Below, piece by piece: positions 45,487 to 57,929 of a stretch of 64,000 bases of DNA. The position numbers and the translations under genes are program-made. Each line of letters starts with the position of its first letter. Within the stretch, counting starts at the first letter, position 1. Source of the DNA: Melampsora larici-populina 98AG31 (lineage: Eukaryota; Basidiomycota; Pucciniomycetes; Pucciniales; Melampsoraceae); NCBI RefSeq assembly GCF_000204055.1, contig NW_006768779.1:462350-526349 (forward strand). The letters are read 5' to 3'. The notes beneath the pieces are model-generated. The model ran no database searches, was not told where the DNA came from, and saw only the letters and a list, made by a program, of their open reading frames with translations.

Positions 45487-46567
45487 TAGTGATGTGTCTT
45501 TGTATATTACCGGTGCACTTTGTTGATTTGAGTGCGACGTAAATGATTGTTCATTCGTTTTCCTCCCTCTCCACTGCATGCAACAACTATTCATTCAAAT
45601 CGCAATGATGACACCGTTCCACTCGAAGGAAACATACGAATACATCATGGTTTCATCGCATCATATAAAGTAGTGGGTCTCTGCCCAAACTGTCCTTTAC
45701 AATTGCACGTAAGGTAGTGTGTTGATCTACGTCCTTGTGCATCATCAGATTGTCTCATTGGTCCTTCTCATAAAGTGAAGTCGTCTCCAGTAAATTCGAT
45801 TCATCTACTGTACAATGATGTCTTTCCTCTTCCATGCTATCTCGTCGCCGTGTGGTTTCTCTGTGATTTTCAGAATTGTTTTCACATTACAGAATTTAAA
45901 TAAAAAATATGTGAGGGTCAACAATGGTTATGTTATGTTTTATGCGTGACACGAAGTATTGTGTCACGGTTTGTTGTCATGTGAAATCAAATGTGATTAG
46001 TCGTCAATGATTTGGGACCATACCCGAGGATGTCAACCAGTATCATAACTGGTTCAAGCTAACCAAACAGGTGTCTAAACAATCACCTCACATCACTCAA
46101 TAAATAACATGTTCATGTAATTGTCAACCAACCATCACCCAAAGATAACGAGTTATCTGTCCCCCCCGGGCGGTGGTGTCACTTCGCTGAGAGTCAAATG
46201 AGATCAACCATATTGATCTCATTTGAAATACCCAGCAAATCAACCAACAGCCAACAGTTGCAAAAGGAAAAGCCTATCGACATGGCCAAAGGACATGGCA
46301 ATAGGCTTTCCCTTTTGCCAAACGGATAGATAAACAGATACATAATCAAATGGCCACAGATGATAGATCTCGGCACGACTAACAACACCTCACAACACCG
46401 TTTTCCACCGTTTTCAAAGGGTTTTATAATACAAATTGTTTACACGTCTTTCCGACCATATATACATATTCTCTATCTACAATTTGTACATAGGTCACCA
46501 CTGAGTTATGACTTATGAGCGCTTGACTCAAGTAAAGTTTTTCAAGTCAAGCGGCCCAACTATCTAT
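45487..46567. other. Intergenic with strong inverted repeats
   Basis: No gene seen. Perfect or near-perfect hairpins occur at 46197-46226 (AATGAGATCAA..TTGATCTCATT) and 46259-46319 (GCAAAAGGAAAAGCCTAT with its inverse ATAGGCTTTCCCTTTTGC, 25-base loop). A third, looser one lies at 46529-46551 (GACTCAAGTAAAG..CAAGTC). Confidence 0.6.
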
Positions 46568-47567
46568 CTACATGTCATCCTCAATTATTCTTGGGAAGGT
46601 CAGAATGAGTGGTATCTCCGTAGCCTGTTACAGGGGTGAGTCAGTTGAGCATGATCTTTCTAAACGCTCAGTAAATGGCTTACCTCTATCTCCCATATGT
46701 GGTGGATATCTATAAAAGACACAACACGTCCACGCAAACTGATCAAGTTGCCTACATTCAGTGCATCCATGGTGAATTTCGAGGTGATGTTGGTGTTCAG
46801 CAAGTAGTTTGCGTGGAAATCAACGCGCTGCGTTCGCTGGAGATAGATTGCATTGGATAAGTATCGTAGTATTAAAAATACTGGTGGGATTGAATGCTCA
46901 CCGTAGAATTCCAACATCGATGCAAAACCTTGATGACTTCAATGGGAAGTCCACTCGTTTCCCTCCTAGACCATTCTACTATGCGACCGAGACCTTGCGC
47001 CAACACTTTGTTGGCCAAACAGTTGGGGCGGACTTCAGCATGGTTGATTTCAATAGTGTTTTGAAAGTCCTCCATGAGGATCGGCTTGTTATGAGGACCC
47101 CAGACCGCGACTGGGCCATCAATTCGGTAAGCGTGACGTGGTTGTAATTCAGTCTGATCCCTCCGGGCAGCAATTTTCACGCTGATACCTTGAGGTCCGT
47201 TTCCGTTCTCATTGATGATGACGTCGCTTTGGAAATATGCGTATCTATCGCCAAGTTGTACTTCGGCGTTGGTCCAAAATATACTACTGAATCGTAAAGG
47301 AAGCCCAGATGACATATGTAGCTCAATCATTGGGGTGTAGGAAGTTGCGAGGTAGGTACACTGGAATGCAGAGTTTTGGGGATTGGTTGCACTTGGGAAA
47401 AATGTCTATGATCGAGAAGATTGAAAGACGTATGGTCAACCGAGGATACTGAGGGAGATAGGACACACCAACCAGCGTATCCTTTTGTAGTGAGTCCTAC
47501 CTACCTCCCGAACCTTCAGTGTGGCATTGATGTTCCCTTCTCTTTGATTTGCCCATTCATCAACCAT
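46568..47567 (-). CDS. Unrecognised 258-residue protein
   Basis: Exons 47567-47505, 47405-46902, 46836-46684 and 46624-46568, all phase 0 and GT..AG, give 258 residues from MVDEWANQREGN to IIEDDM. The sequence is globular-looking with many beta-type stretches (ISVKIAARRDQTELQPRHAY, DGPVAVWGPHNKPILMEDF, GNLISLRGRVVSFIDIHHIW), reminiscent of an OB-type barrel, but I would not assign a fold. No signal peptide or membrane segment. Clean splice phases argue for a real gene. It lies between the KDZ-associated gene and another unplaced gene in a repeat-rich zone, as expected of an expanded, lineage-restricted family. Confidence 0.6.
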
Positions 47568-47910
47568 TTACATTTACCGTGACTAGTGTTGGTCAAAACT
47601 GGTTGGTAAAAATAGGAAAAAATTGTGTAGATTACCTTCCTTGGCCGGGACAATAAAGGTAACATATCCATGCATGAGCCTCACTGGTCCCGGCTTCATC
47701 GTGGTGAATGGAGATGCAACCACAATGAAGCCGACATGGCAAGCTTTGACAACGATTCATTGGAATGGTAGTAAGTACCACATGGCAGTACAATATATGT
47801 AATTAATACCCTTCAATTTTGTTAATATAACTAAATTGTAGGGTATAGAGTAGAGGCCTTTCATGAGGCAGTCAAACACGTCTTTGACTGACTCATAGTT
47901 TTCATTACGT

Positions 47911-48240
47911 GAGATCAGTCAGTCAAACAAACACAAATGTAAAGCTGGAGAGTAATGGCCTTTCAGCATGGGAAGACTATGAGTCAGTCAAAACAAATGT
48001 AAAAACATGAAATTAAGTTTCCTTGCTGTGAGATCAGTCAGTCAAACAAACACAAATGTAAAGCTGGAGAGTAATGGCCTTTCAGCATGGGAAGACTAGA
48101 CTATGAGTCAGTCAAAACAAATGTTAAAACATGAAATTAAGGTTTCTTTGGCCGTGAGATCAGTCAGTCAAACACAAATGTAAAGTTGGAGGGTAATGGC
48201 CTTTCATCATGGCAAGACTATGAGTCAGTCAAATACAAAT
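47911..48240. repeat. Three-copy minisatellite, about 119-126 bp unit
   Basis: GAGATCAGTCAGTCAAAC begins at 47911, 48030 and 48156. Each unit holds AAATGTAAAG.TGGAG.GTAAT, GGCCTTTCA and GACTATGAGTCAGTCAAA. The unit has internal alternation of AGTCAGTCAAA with CTATGAGTCAG. No coding frame. Confidence 0.85.
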
Positions 48241-49609
48241 GTAATGTTTGTTGGGAGATGACACAGATTGTGAGTAATGGTATATCAAATACCAAGCATA
48301 GAAAACACACAAAAACACACAGGCAAGGCATTCTGAAAAACATTCAGTAGGATAGAGGTCATTCCCCCCCCCTCATTTTTGGTAAGATAACAGATATATA
48401 TGATAAGAGAGATCAAACAAAATGTGTACTGTTATCAATGAAATTAAAAGCTCTTTGGAAAAAAGGATAAGGCAATGTGAGAAGGATACAGTAAGTATAT
48501 GACATACCATTCAATTAATGAAATTATGACTAATGCAATTACAAAGTCTCTTCCTAAAGGCAAAGGCATTTGATAGTTGAAGAAATAGGTCAAAAACATA
48601 TAACTTTGAAGACCATAAGGCATTGTGAAAAGCACTCATGTCATGAGGAATGTAATTGATACCCTTATTTTTTAGTCTAACTGTTTGTATATATATATTA
48701 TGATCAATATACAAACAGTTATGTATATTGATCACATCACTTACTTACAAGGTTTCATTCCACGGTCCAATGGAATGTAATTACATTCAAATGCAAAAAG
48801 ACATTGTGAAAAGGATGCAGATATATGTAATTAATACCCTTCACTTTTGTTAATAACTTGGTTATATAAACTTGGTTATATATATTCAATATGTTCAGAC
48901 AAATGTGGTGCAGTATCCATTTTGTTAGTTAATACACAAATAGAACCAATCTGAACCAATGTAATGTTCAAACACAAATGTCTTGATGTTTTTTAATGTC
49001 CTTGAAAAACAAGCCATTGTTGTGAAAAGTGGATATATGTAATTATAATTACATATATTTTACATGTTGGTTAATATAATATAAAAATTATATTAAGTTA
49101 ATATAACAAAATATATTTGTTATATTTGTAGATGTGAACCAATGTAATGTGGGAGTGATTTACGTATGAGTCAGTCCAATAGGGAATTTGGTCGTAATGC
49201 AAATCATATGTCTGTTGTGGTATGATCAATATCAAATTCCTTTGATATTTGTTTCGTAGAATACATCAAAACAAATATCAATGAAAAACAACGCACAAAA
49301 AGAAAGGATCCATGACATCTACATCAATGGATCCAACCATCATTCATAAGAGCACCAGTAAGTAGAACACTATCTCATTTATTTGTGATTTTTCGAGATC
49401 ATGCTGAACGTTTTTCGAGAGTGGACAAACGCCAGAATTGATCTGGATTGATCTGGGGGGGATATTAAGAATTGTCGGTCGGAAAACAGGATAATCACTT
49501 TTGAAAAAACCAAAGGATACCACACAGGTAACACAAAGAAGTAAAAGATGGTATTGGTGTAGAATGAAAATATGACCAGTTAGGTTAGCAATCTTATTAC
49601 AATCTGGAA
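48241..49609. other. AT-rich interval with a long hairpin
   Basis: No gene seen. At 48679-48721 AACTGTTTGTATAT and ATATACAAACAGTT form an inverted repeat around an AT-rich loop. Blocks of TATATAAACTTGGTTATA-like sequence and ATATTTTACATG follow. Probably a foldback element or matrix-type spacer. Confidence 0.5.
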
Positions 49610-52010
49610 TTAGACAGCGGCAACCATTTCCCCATTATCGGCCTTCCCCACTCCTGCTACCTTGTTGAACTCTTCCCTGAATCGAACGCGAGCGTGGCCA
49701 ACAGTGGCTTTGGGCTGCGATTTATATTCTGCGCAAAATCGGTCGTAACCTACTTCGTTGATCCAAAGACGATACCTGTAGATAGTCGGAGGTACCATCT
49801 TCCATTCCTGCTCAAAGCGCTTGTTCCACGCCGATAGTATGTCACCCGTTTTTGCCTCGTTATACCACGCAAGCAGAGTCAAAACTGGTATTGATTTTGA
49901 AGGCCATCCTCCAGCCTTATTAGAGACCCCAGCGTTTGGGCTAACGTTTGATTGCACCGTGGTCGAAGGAGGTTCCTGCAACTATAAAGCAAACACAGTT
50001 ACAGACTGGACGTGTCAACCCGAGAGGCTGACAATTTGCTTACGGTGGTACTCGCCGGTGTCACCCCTTGTACCCCGGAAGAAGGATCCTGGCCCACTAC
50101 CAGATTGGATCCTTTGGAAACTTGGTCGTCCAACGTTTCACGTTTGACGTTCAAGTTTGTACTGCAATTGGAGGCTAACGGTGTGTCATTGGCACCAGGC
50201 GACTCGGGTGACCGAGTGAGGTCAATCCACAGCTTAGATGGGCTGGACACCACTGGTGAAGCAGGGGTGATCAGCGTGGGGGAGGTTATAGGTGTGCCCA
50301 ACGTCGAATTGATATCCAAAGATTTCCCAACGATAGCAGAAGCTCCGGTGGGCGATGAGCTGGTCATTGATTGTTTGGGGGTTGACGGGACTGGCTGCAT
50401 TGTTTTCGAGGTGGAGGTGGGTGTGACGTTAACATCGACGTGTGCCATGTGCGGTACGTGAGGGCGACTTTGTGGTAGTCCTGGCGTCAGAGGATTGACC
50501 TTCGCAAGTCGAACGACAATGGATCGGTTCCCCGGGGGATAATAATGTGGGTAATCCACAGGGATCTCGCGCTGAAGAGACGTGTGATCGCCAGGCAAAA
50601 ACGTACAAATGTGATCAGTGGGTGGCTTCAGAATATATAGATGGAATTGAGAGTCACCCAAGCATTGATGGCTTCGTCCCACAAGCTGATCGCACGGTTC
50701 CATTTGGTGCCAACTTCCCCCACCACCGCCTGAATCAACAACGCGGATTCTTCCAGACGAGCTTTTGGCCAGTCTGTAAAATACGCCGTGATGACCTCCG
50801 GTGTGGTTTCCTGTTTAGGGCAGATCAAAATGAGGTGAGCTTGGGAAGACGGGGTTGAAGTGAGATGTTGACGGGTTACGTTTAGCCACACGTAGACAGT
50901 TACCATCTTCTCTTCATCATAGTTATCCTGCTTAGGAGGTTGATATTGATCTAGTCTATTTTTATGGAGTGATATCACACCATCTAAGTCCAGTCGGCGC
51001 CCTAATGAGTTCTGTGATTGGGCCCATTGATGAATACGGGGCTCATTGACGCGAGCTCGTTTGTTTGATTGGTTGGCCAGTGAGGTGGTAGTCGTTGCAC
51101 CAGCAGAAGCCATCGAATGGGGTTGGTGGCCATCCGCCCCTGCCCAAGGATGAGCACGACACTGTCCTACGCCGTACTTATTGCAACACTGGAGGGAAAA
51201 GTTGAGGGTGTGTCAGTCGAGGAGATGTGCTTCAGGATTGTGAGAAATCAAAGAAATAGACCATGGTGAACCTACGGCCTGACATAATTGGAATCGACAC
51301 TTCTTGTTGGCGATTTTGCGGTGGCCCTTGGGGACAGGGCCCTGCAGACCTCTCTGACAAGGTACGGGCGGCGCACTGAGGTGGGGTCCGGATGTCGACG
51401 CATTTGATTGAGCACCGGTAAACACTTCCGCCGGCGTCGCAAAAGATGAGGTAGTCGGAATCTCCACGGGGTGTGACCAGGTTGATGGGGAGAGCATGCC
51501 TCCTTGGATTGCGCGTCCTTGAAAGGGGTGGTCAAGGGGTTGCGGTTGGAAGAATTCGACTAATGGAACGTGAGGTTGACGTTGGGGGGAAGGGCGTTTT
51601 TCACGTGGTGGGAGTGGTGGAAGAATATGACCTTCAGGTGACATACGTGGACCCCAGTCTTTTTCAGTCGATAGGATGGGCCGTGGGATGCCCAGATTGA
51701 TGAGCGTTCGTTTGTGATTGAATTGATCACATCGCCAGATGCGCGTGTTGTGATTTAGGTCATTAGGGCACTGTGATGGGTGAATGAGGGTCATAATGAT
51801 CAGGTCAATCTATCTTTTAATCAAAGCGAATCTATATATTTGGCGGCTTACTCCTATGAACCATGTGTCAGCCTTTGGAGGAAGGTATCTTAATTGAGCG
51901 GAACACTTTGGACAGTAGATCCCTACTGCCTTTTTGTAACCGGGGTCAGGAAGGTATCCTGGGGTCACAAATTGGTAATCAGCTTTTATTAGATGGGAAA
52001 CAACCATCAC
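49610..52010 (-). CDS. Unrecognised cysteine-motif protein
   Basis: Model of 693 residues from exons 52010-51852, 51770-51276, 51188-50715, 50625-50044 and 49981-49610, all phase 0. The 5' end and the 50715/50625 junction are the least certain. The N-terminus has paired cysteines like a small zinc finger (YCPKCSAQLRYLPP, then CPNDLNHNTRIWRCD). Across the second intron is a second cluster, CRFQLCQACCNKYGVGQCR. The middle is proline/serine-rich (HVPHMAHVDVN, TSSSPTGAS). The C-terminus is helical with LLAWYNEAKTGDILSAWNKR and PPTIYRYRLWINEVGYDRF. The layout suggests a nuclear, zinc-binding, possibly transposon-associated family expanded in rusts, but I cannot name it. Confidence 0.55.
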
Positions 52011-52958
52011 GAATGGACACAGAAGTTTAACGGATGTTGACTGTTCTGCGTATTAAATGAGATGTTAAATGTCAATGTCAATGTCTAAACCAAAAAAGAG
52101 GAGGTAAACGTTTGGGTAACGAACGAAACTGAATGAGTTTCGAGATTAGAATTAGAATGGAGATAGTGCCGATGATGGTGAGGGAGTGTGCGGGATAACG
52201 GCCGTTCGAACCTAGACCGTTGGGCAAACGTTGAAAGATAATGAGTATTATGAGCGTGAGGGCTCAAGTTGAACGAAATAAAAGGAAATTGTTCTGAGTA
52301 TACTGCCGAGTGGAAATTTGTCAGGGATGGTCGATTTGATGTGTCCATCGTTAAGAGGCGGGTGGGGGTGGTGTTGGTGTAGGCAGGGTTTTTTCGTGTC
52401 GCGTGCTGGGTGGTAAAATTTTTTCGTGGTGGTGCTGCTGATGAGATGAAACGATGGATTGACAAAGGGATTCCGTTTTGGATGGATGGTATGACATCTG
52501 TGTGACATGCGCACGTGCCTACCTAAGGCTAAGGTTTCTGACGCGATGGCCTGTAACAATATGTATTGTACATATGCTTATGCTAATGTTTTTAACGGGG
52601 GGACTGTACGTATCTGTATCATGTATTTATCATAAATTTATCAGTATCACAATATCAGAATTTATCAGGATAAAAACCACGATCCTCAAGTGTTCCCTAT
52701 TACACTGCAGTAACAGTTGACTGTGATATATCATATAACCCATAACCCAGTCATAAGCCATACTCTTCCCTCTCATGGGTTTTTGTCTCCATATTTTTTG
52801 TGTGGGGGGGATGGGTCAAACACCCATAGCTTTTTCTTGAAAACCAGAGACAAAAAAACATGGTTTCCCGCAGAAAAAAATCAAATACTGCACCATAGAC
52901 TCTGGAGACACATCAGCAAACCTCTTTAAAGCCCTCAGACTCCAACAGTGCCACCTAA
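52011..52958. other. Upstream region of the cysteine-motif gene
   Basis: A minus-strand open frame (52085-52465) contains an internal ATG giving MDTSNRPSLTNFHSAVYS; it could be a further 5' exon of the gene ending at 49610. I could not fix a splice junction. No other feature is seen. Confidence 0.3.
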
Positions 52959-53523
52959 CCTAACTAAGTCCCTCTTGGCGAGTGAGCCTGGAAGAGAGGG
53001 ACTTATATCTTATCCACAAAATTTGGCATAGGGGCCAGACAATTTTGGCTGGGGATTTTTTCAACTGCTATATCTCAATATTGTACAAACAAATATCCTG
53101 TTGCACTAAAAGAACTTTTCCTCATCTGCTGCTTCTACACATGATGGTGCCTTCAATCCTTGCAATTTTATCAGGAAAGTGTTAAGCAAGAGACTTGAAA
53201 AAAAGATTTTTCTGCAACATTCCAGACTGCCCTCTGTAACCCACTGACAGCTTGGAAAAATCTGTGAGATTCTCAAAAGTTTGAAGCATATTACATCTGC
53301 AGGAATAGAAGAAAACTAAAAATGAATTAGATGGACATGTGCAGAAGAAGAAGATTACCAAGACTTTTCTTTGTACAAGAGGATATTTGTAAGGTAGTGA
53401 GATATAGCGGGTGGAAAAACTCTCCAGCCAAACTATTCTGGCTCCTGTGCCAAACTTTGTGGACAACATATAAGTCCCTCTCTTGGAGTTGCAGACTCAC
53501 TCACCAAGAGGGACTTAATTAGG
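52959..53523. mobile_element. Long-TIR foldback element, 565 bp
   Basis: The termini are CCTAACTAAGTCCCTCTTGG (left) and, inverted at right, CCTAATTAAGTCCCTCTTGG. The inverted similarity continues inward about 180 bp (GAGAGGGACTTATAT, CCACAAA.TTTGGCA, GGCCAGA.. against GAGCCAGA..), leaving a central unique region. No transposase. A clear target duplication was not found; TAA near both edges is ambiguous because the repeat itself contains it. Confidence 0.8.
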
Positions 53524-55158
53524 TCAGCAGTTCCACACTCATTGTCAAAAACTCACCTCATCAACCAACAAACATTCTTTCTACAGATTTTTCACCTTTC
53601 TCCGCCCAATAGCTTGCTAGAGGACAACAATCCAACTGAAATTCAAAACTTTGATCTTGGTACAGACCCATCTATCTGCTGAGAGACCTTGAGCAGGATA
53701 TTCAAGAGCTTGTACAGCATTGAAAATTGTTCATAAAAAATATGATGTCTGCTTTGGATCTTCTAAATCCTACCAATGAGCATGCCAATGGCCTCAAGAC
53801 CTGGAGTCTGGAAGAAATCTTTGCAGTGGTCAAAAAACACAACATCAACACTAACAGTTCTGCTCCAGAGCACTCTGAGGCTGAGGTACCTCCTTGTCCA
53901 TCATACTCTGATTTACTCCAAATTACCTCAGGCACAAAGATGCCAAGGAATCAAAAGCTTGTGGGAGGGCTCTTCAGCAAGCTCTGCATACATGTAGTGC
54001 AGCACACTCCAAAACACTAGTCCAGCCCAACCTGTTTTCTTTCCCCTCTCATTCTTCTTGAATCATATGAAATAAAAGTGCTCCTGTCTTGCCTTCTGCA
54101 AAAAAACTCCAAGATTATCCATAGTTTTTGGGTTCCATAAACTGGTCTGGATTTTATTACAGAGTCTAGACTGCCTCCTCTTTGGAACCGGACATCAATT
54201 GACTCACATGTTTCTTGATCCAACAACTCATTCATCATTCCTCTACATATTTGACCAAGTTTGGAGCAAGGTAGGTTGATTACGGGTGCATCCCAGATTG
54301 CACTTGTGAAACTAGTCACAGTGTGAGAGACCAGAAACATCTGAATTGACTACCTTCCAATGAAGATAGCTTTGAGCCATTGCAGCACATTTGTAGTATC
54401 TAAAGGGATTCATTGTGGAACATATTTGTTCCCAATAAATTCTCATTGATGACAGCTTGAGACCTTTAAGCTGATAAAAGGCTTCAGAATAAAAAAAACC
54501 ATCAAAAGATAATGTTTCATTGAATGGTGCCAAGTTTGAAGACAAACAGATTACAGACTTATAAGGAAGAAAAGAAGTGTCTTGTACAACAATGAGAACA
54601 GCGAAAAAAGTAGAGTACAATTTACAGAGAGAAGAAGATACAATGTCATAGTTTATATCACTTTCAAATGATGAAGGACAGAATGCAATATAAAATAATT
54701 CTAAATCAAAGCCTGTGTGATTACAAAAAACACGAGTAGTCAAAGAATCTTACAATATAAACAAAGACATGGTCATAAAGTAGGAAAACTTTGTACTTTT
54801 GATTTTTTTATGTAGAACAATGTGAAAGTAGGTACACACAGTTTGATGCTTGGATGATACAGTTGAAGCCACCCCCAGGAGTATTAAGGTGAAAAGTTTT
54901 ATGATGAAGCTTGATCAAAATTGCGGGACATTCAAAGAAACCAAATCCATGAGCCAGCGTTTTAAATTTGATTTCTGAAGAAAAGCATAAATTCTAAACC
55001 GGAACCTTCTCTGTTTCCATGGCATCAAAGTCGCCGTTGAAAGAAATTTGTAGATGCTTTCTTTTTATTCACAAAGCTTCTAAAGTTGAAAGTGTCGATG
55101 AGATTCAGTCTAAGTGTGGTTGAGAAGTACGCTCAGTGAGCAGGTGAGGTAACTGTGC
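53524..55158. other. Gene-poor interval
   Basis: An open frame at 53742-54020 (plus; MMSALDLLNPTNEHANGL) and minus-strand frames at 54017-54340 and 54312-54743 are unrecognised. They could be relics of one decayed gene. Confidence in any of them is low. Confidence 0.3.
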
Positions 55159-56654
55159 TCAGATCCAGACGCAATTGACAATCCCAGCCTGATCACAGAA
55201 TTCGCGTATCAAATCTTGGTGATAATCAATTCCATCATCATCAAGAAGCTGGTCGTCAGATTCGTAGATATCCAATCCGTATAGATCAATTTTATCTAGT
55301 TTTGGCCAAGTTGACACGCACACAAGATGAGAAATGTATTTCCACTGCCCCTTTGCAACCAAATCACATTTCAATCGTTGAAGATTTTGGCATTCCTGGA
55401 AACAGGTAAGGTAGTCGTGTTCATATGGTTGTATGTTTAAATCAGTGAGATGCGGAAGTTGGAATTGAAGCTTTTCCTGCCAGTTAGACCCAAAATCAAA
55501 GTCTTCGACAGAATTACAAAAGTCGAGACGAAGTCGTGTTAAATTTGGCGCAATGCGATGGATGAGTTGATGTCCTACAGTAGGGTTGACGTTGGAACAT
55601 CCCTCAAGATGTAGTTCGGTGATGACCTTCGGCCAAGAGTGATGACAATACGACTCATCAACTGCCGAAACTTGGTGGAATTGAAGTCGCAATAGATTTT
55701 TCAGTCGTGATAATGGTTCACCCGTGTGATTTGGATGCTTGTTGTGATCGACGAACCAAGTGGGAAGATCTGACGCAGAGAATGATTCGAGCAAAGACAA
55801 GCCTGAAAACATTTGAGAGAGAACTTCATCATTGAATGAGGCAAAGTGAATATTTCGCAGTCCTAGATGTCGAAGTCCGCTGAGTCTCGACATCACCGGA
55901 GTTAATCGTGCAAAGAAAAGTTGCAATCCGTGCATGCGGCTGTTCAGATTCTCTAGACGGTTCTCAAGCTCTGCAGAGAAGATAATGTCCAAATCTGAAA
56001 GGTTTCCGTGGCATTGGTCTAGCAATCCCATGACACTCTTCGGGGACAGCATCTCCCTAACAAAACAATTGCAAGACTCAAGATGTTTTCGACATACACC
56101 TTCCTTGCGCAATGCAGTGTTATCATAATGGATGTTGTGACGAAATGGGTCGTTGTGAGGTGTTTTGAGAAATCGAGTTGATAATGTAAGTGATAGCGAC
56201 CGGATTCGGAAACCGTGCTTTGGAAGGAGTTCATTGATCCACAGCGTGATTGGAATGGGCAAACGCGTTGGAAAGCGCAAAGTCTGCAGGGAAGTAAGGT
56301 TTCAATTTCCATGCAATGACATTCTACGTCTGAGAAACCACTCACTTCCCACAATAACCGACAGCAAAGATCATGAAGACACCTGTTGACCACACTCAAA
56401 CTCTGAAGACTGTTGAGGATTGGGACTCGATTATCCAACTGCATGATATACCTTTGAGATCTTTTGTCAATTGGCACGAATGCCAGCTGCGACTTGCGTT
56501 GTGACCATAGGCCATGAATTCCTTTATTTTCGATGACTGATATGTGGTGAACGTGCTTGACGATCTGTTCGAGGATTTCGAGAGGAAGGCATATTAACCT
56601 TGAGATTGTCTGCTTTGACTTATCTGGAAAGGTGCCCTCACGCGCCACGAACAT
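55159..56654 (-). CDS. F-box/LRR-like protein
   Basis: A 477-residue protein from exons 56654-56346 and 56283-55159 joined in phase 0 (LLWE-TLRFP). The ATG at 56654 is the first in frame; the frame upstream is open but lacks ATG. An F-box-like start is at about residues 20-40 (LICLPLEILEQIVKHV). Later sequence has leucine-rich periodicity (LRHLGLRNIHFASF, LKNLLRLQFHQVS, ITELHLEGCSNVNP, LTRLRLDFCNSVEDF, LTDLNIQPYEHDY). F-box proteins of this layout are substrate receptors of SCF ubiquitin ligases, with LRRs binding the target. Large, fast-evolving sets of such genes are common in rusts. The specific substrate is unknown. Confidence 0.75.
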
Positions 56655-57929
56655 GACACGCTGAGACAAGTAGATGACTTGATTTGGTTGGAACACAGAT
56701 GAGGATCTATGGAAACGCAAGAACGCAAGATGATGACGGTCAAGAGAATTGTGTGAGTGTTGTGTTGAAGTTGGACAAAAGCGGCTTCGTTCCTAGTTTT
56801 TCATATCGCATTTGATGTCTGGGATCTCGTGCCTAATCATCGCTATTTCCAATTTCGAACTGATTCATATCCCGACTCAGTGTTTTCAACGCGCCTCCTC
56901 CAGAAAACCTCATGATACAAGGTAATACCCACCTTGAACATCTGTGATCTGGTCAGATAACTCGGAAGCCCATGGAGTCATAGAGCTTCACATTGGGCGG
57001 TGTCAGCATACGGTTTAAGATAGGTTGATCGAGTCCGATGACGTTAAGTATGAAGATCATGCTTCATTGTCAGGCCATGGAAGCGTACAATCTCTTTCCT
57101 GTTCCGGACGATCAAAAAGTCTCTACGTGCGCTGAACAAAGAGACCTAGGGCTACTCGCTGACTAGAATCCTTGAAAGTCTTTGCTCTTTGCTTTGAGCA
57201 TATTGTGGATCAGGATATACGAGATATTCGCGATTCTCCCCAAGCGTATATAGTTGCTAGTGCCGCGAAGCGGCGGGTATGGTTCTACCAACTCCACCAT
57301 CTCTCTACAAAGTACGAATAAGGAAATAGTGGTACAACGAGAGTCGACAAGGATTTGTCGAGATACAAGTAGGTCAATAACACTGGGCAGATGTAATGCT
57401 TTTCCCAAGCAAAAAATAGGGGCTCTCAAAGTTGATCCGGTCTCAATAAAACCCGGTTGACCCAGTTGCTTTTTGGCGGTAACTTTGTGAAATGGAATCA
57501 TGCTAAATACTTGTATGTCTCCTTCAGGCATACGCCCTTCTTGTGTGCTTTCGGTACGCCTCGAAGGTGGGCTTAGTGAAGTTGGTTATAAGCCACGCAT
57601 TGTGTCTGGCTTAACACAAGCCCCAATGAGCTGTTAAAGCTTGGGCATCACTCCAACACATAAGATTCAGCAAAGGCACAATTAGATTCTTAACTCATCA
57701 CTCTCATGATCTGGTATAGCAATTACGATGCAAAACTTAAATAAGGAAGTGGCAAACACAATGTGAAGAACTTCTGGATGGGCAACAGACACGCTCGAGG
57801 GAAGTGAGCAGGTGCAAGCCGTCAGCATGAAACTGAACTCCGATGGCTTGTCGCGAAAATAGTTGACATTGCACAGCGCATACTACAAAGCTCCCCTACT
57901 ACCCCTACTCTAGATCAATAGTGAGTTGC
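56655..57929. other. Spacer with a possible organelle-derived segment
   Basis: A minus-strand open frame at 57163-57531 (MIPFHKVTAKKQLGQPGF, RGTSNYIRLGRIANISYI) overlaps a GC hairpin GCCGCGAAGCGGC at 57274-57286, and the minus strand has GATGGTGGAGTTGGTAGAA, which resembles a tRNA D-arm region. This texture is unlike the rest of the window and could be a nuclear copy of mitochondrial DNA. No intact gene. Confidence 0.3.

Noticed and set aside
50012..50461. Plus-strand open frame of 149 codons
   Set aside because: Antisense of the Pro/Ser-rich exon of the gene at 49610-52010, with no protein features of its own.
57254..57320. Mitochondrial-type tRNA-Leu gene
   Set aside because: Only a D-arm-like stretch is present; I could not draw acceptor, anticodon and T arms, so no tRNA is called.
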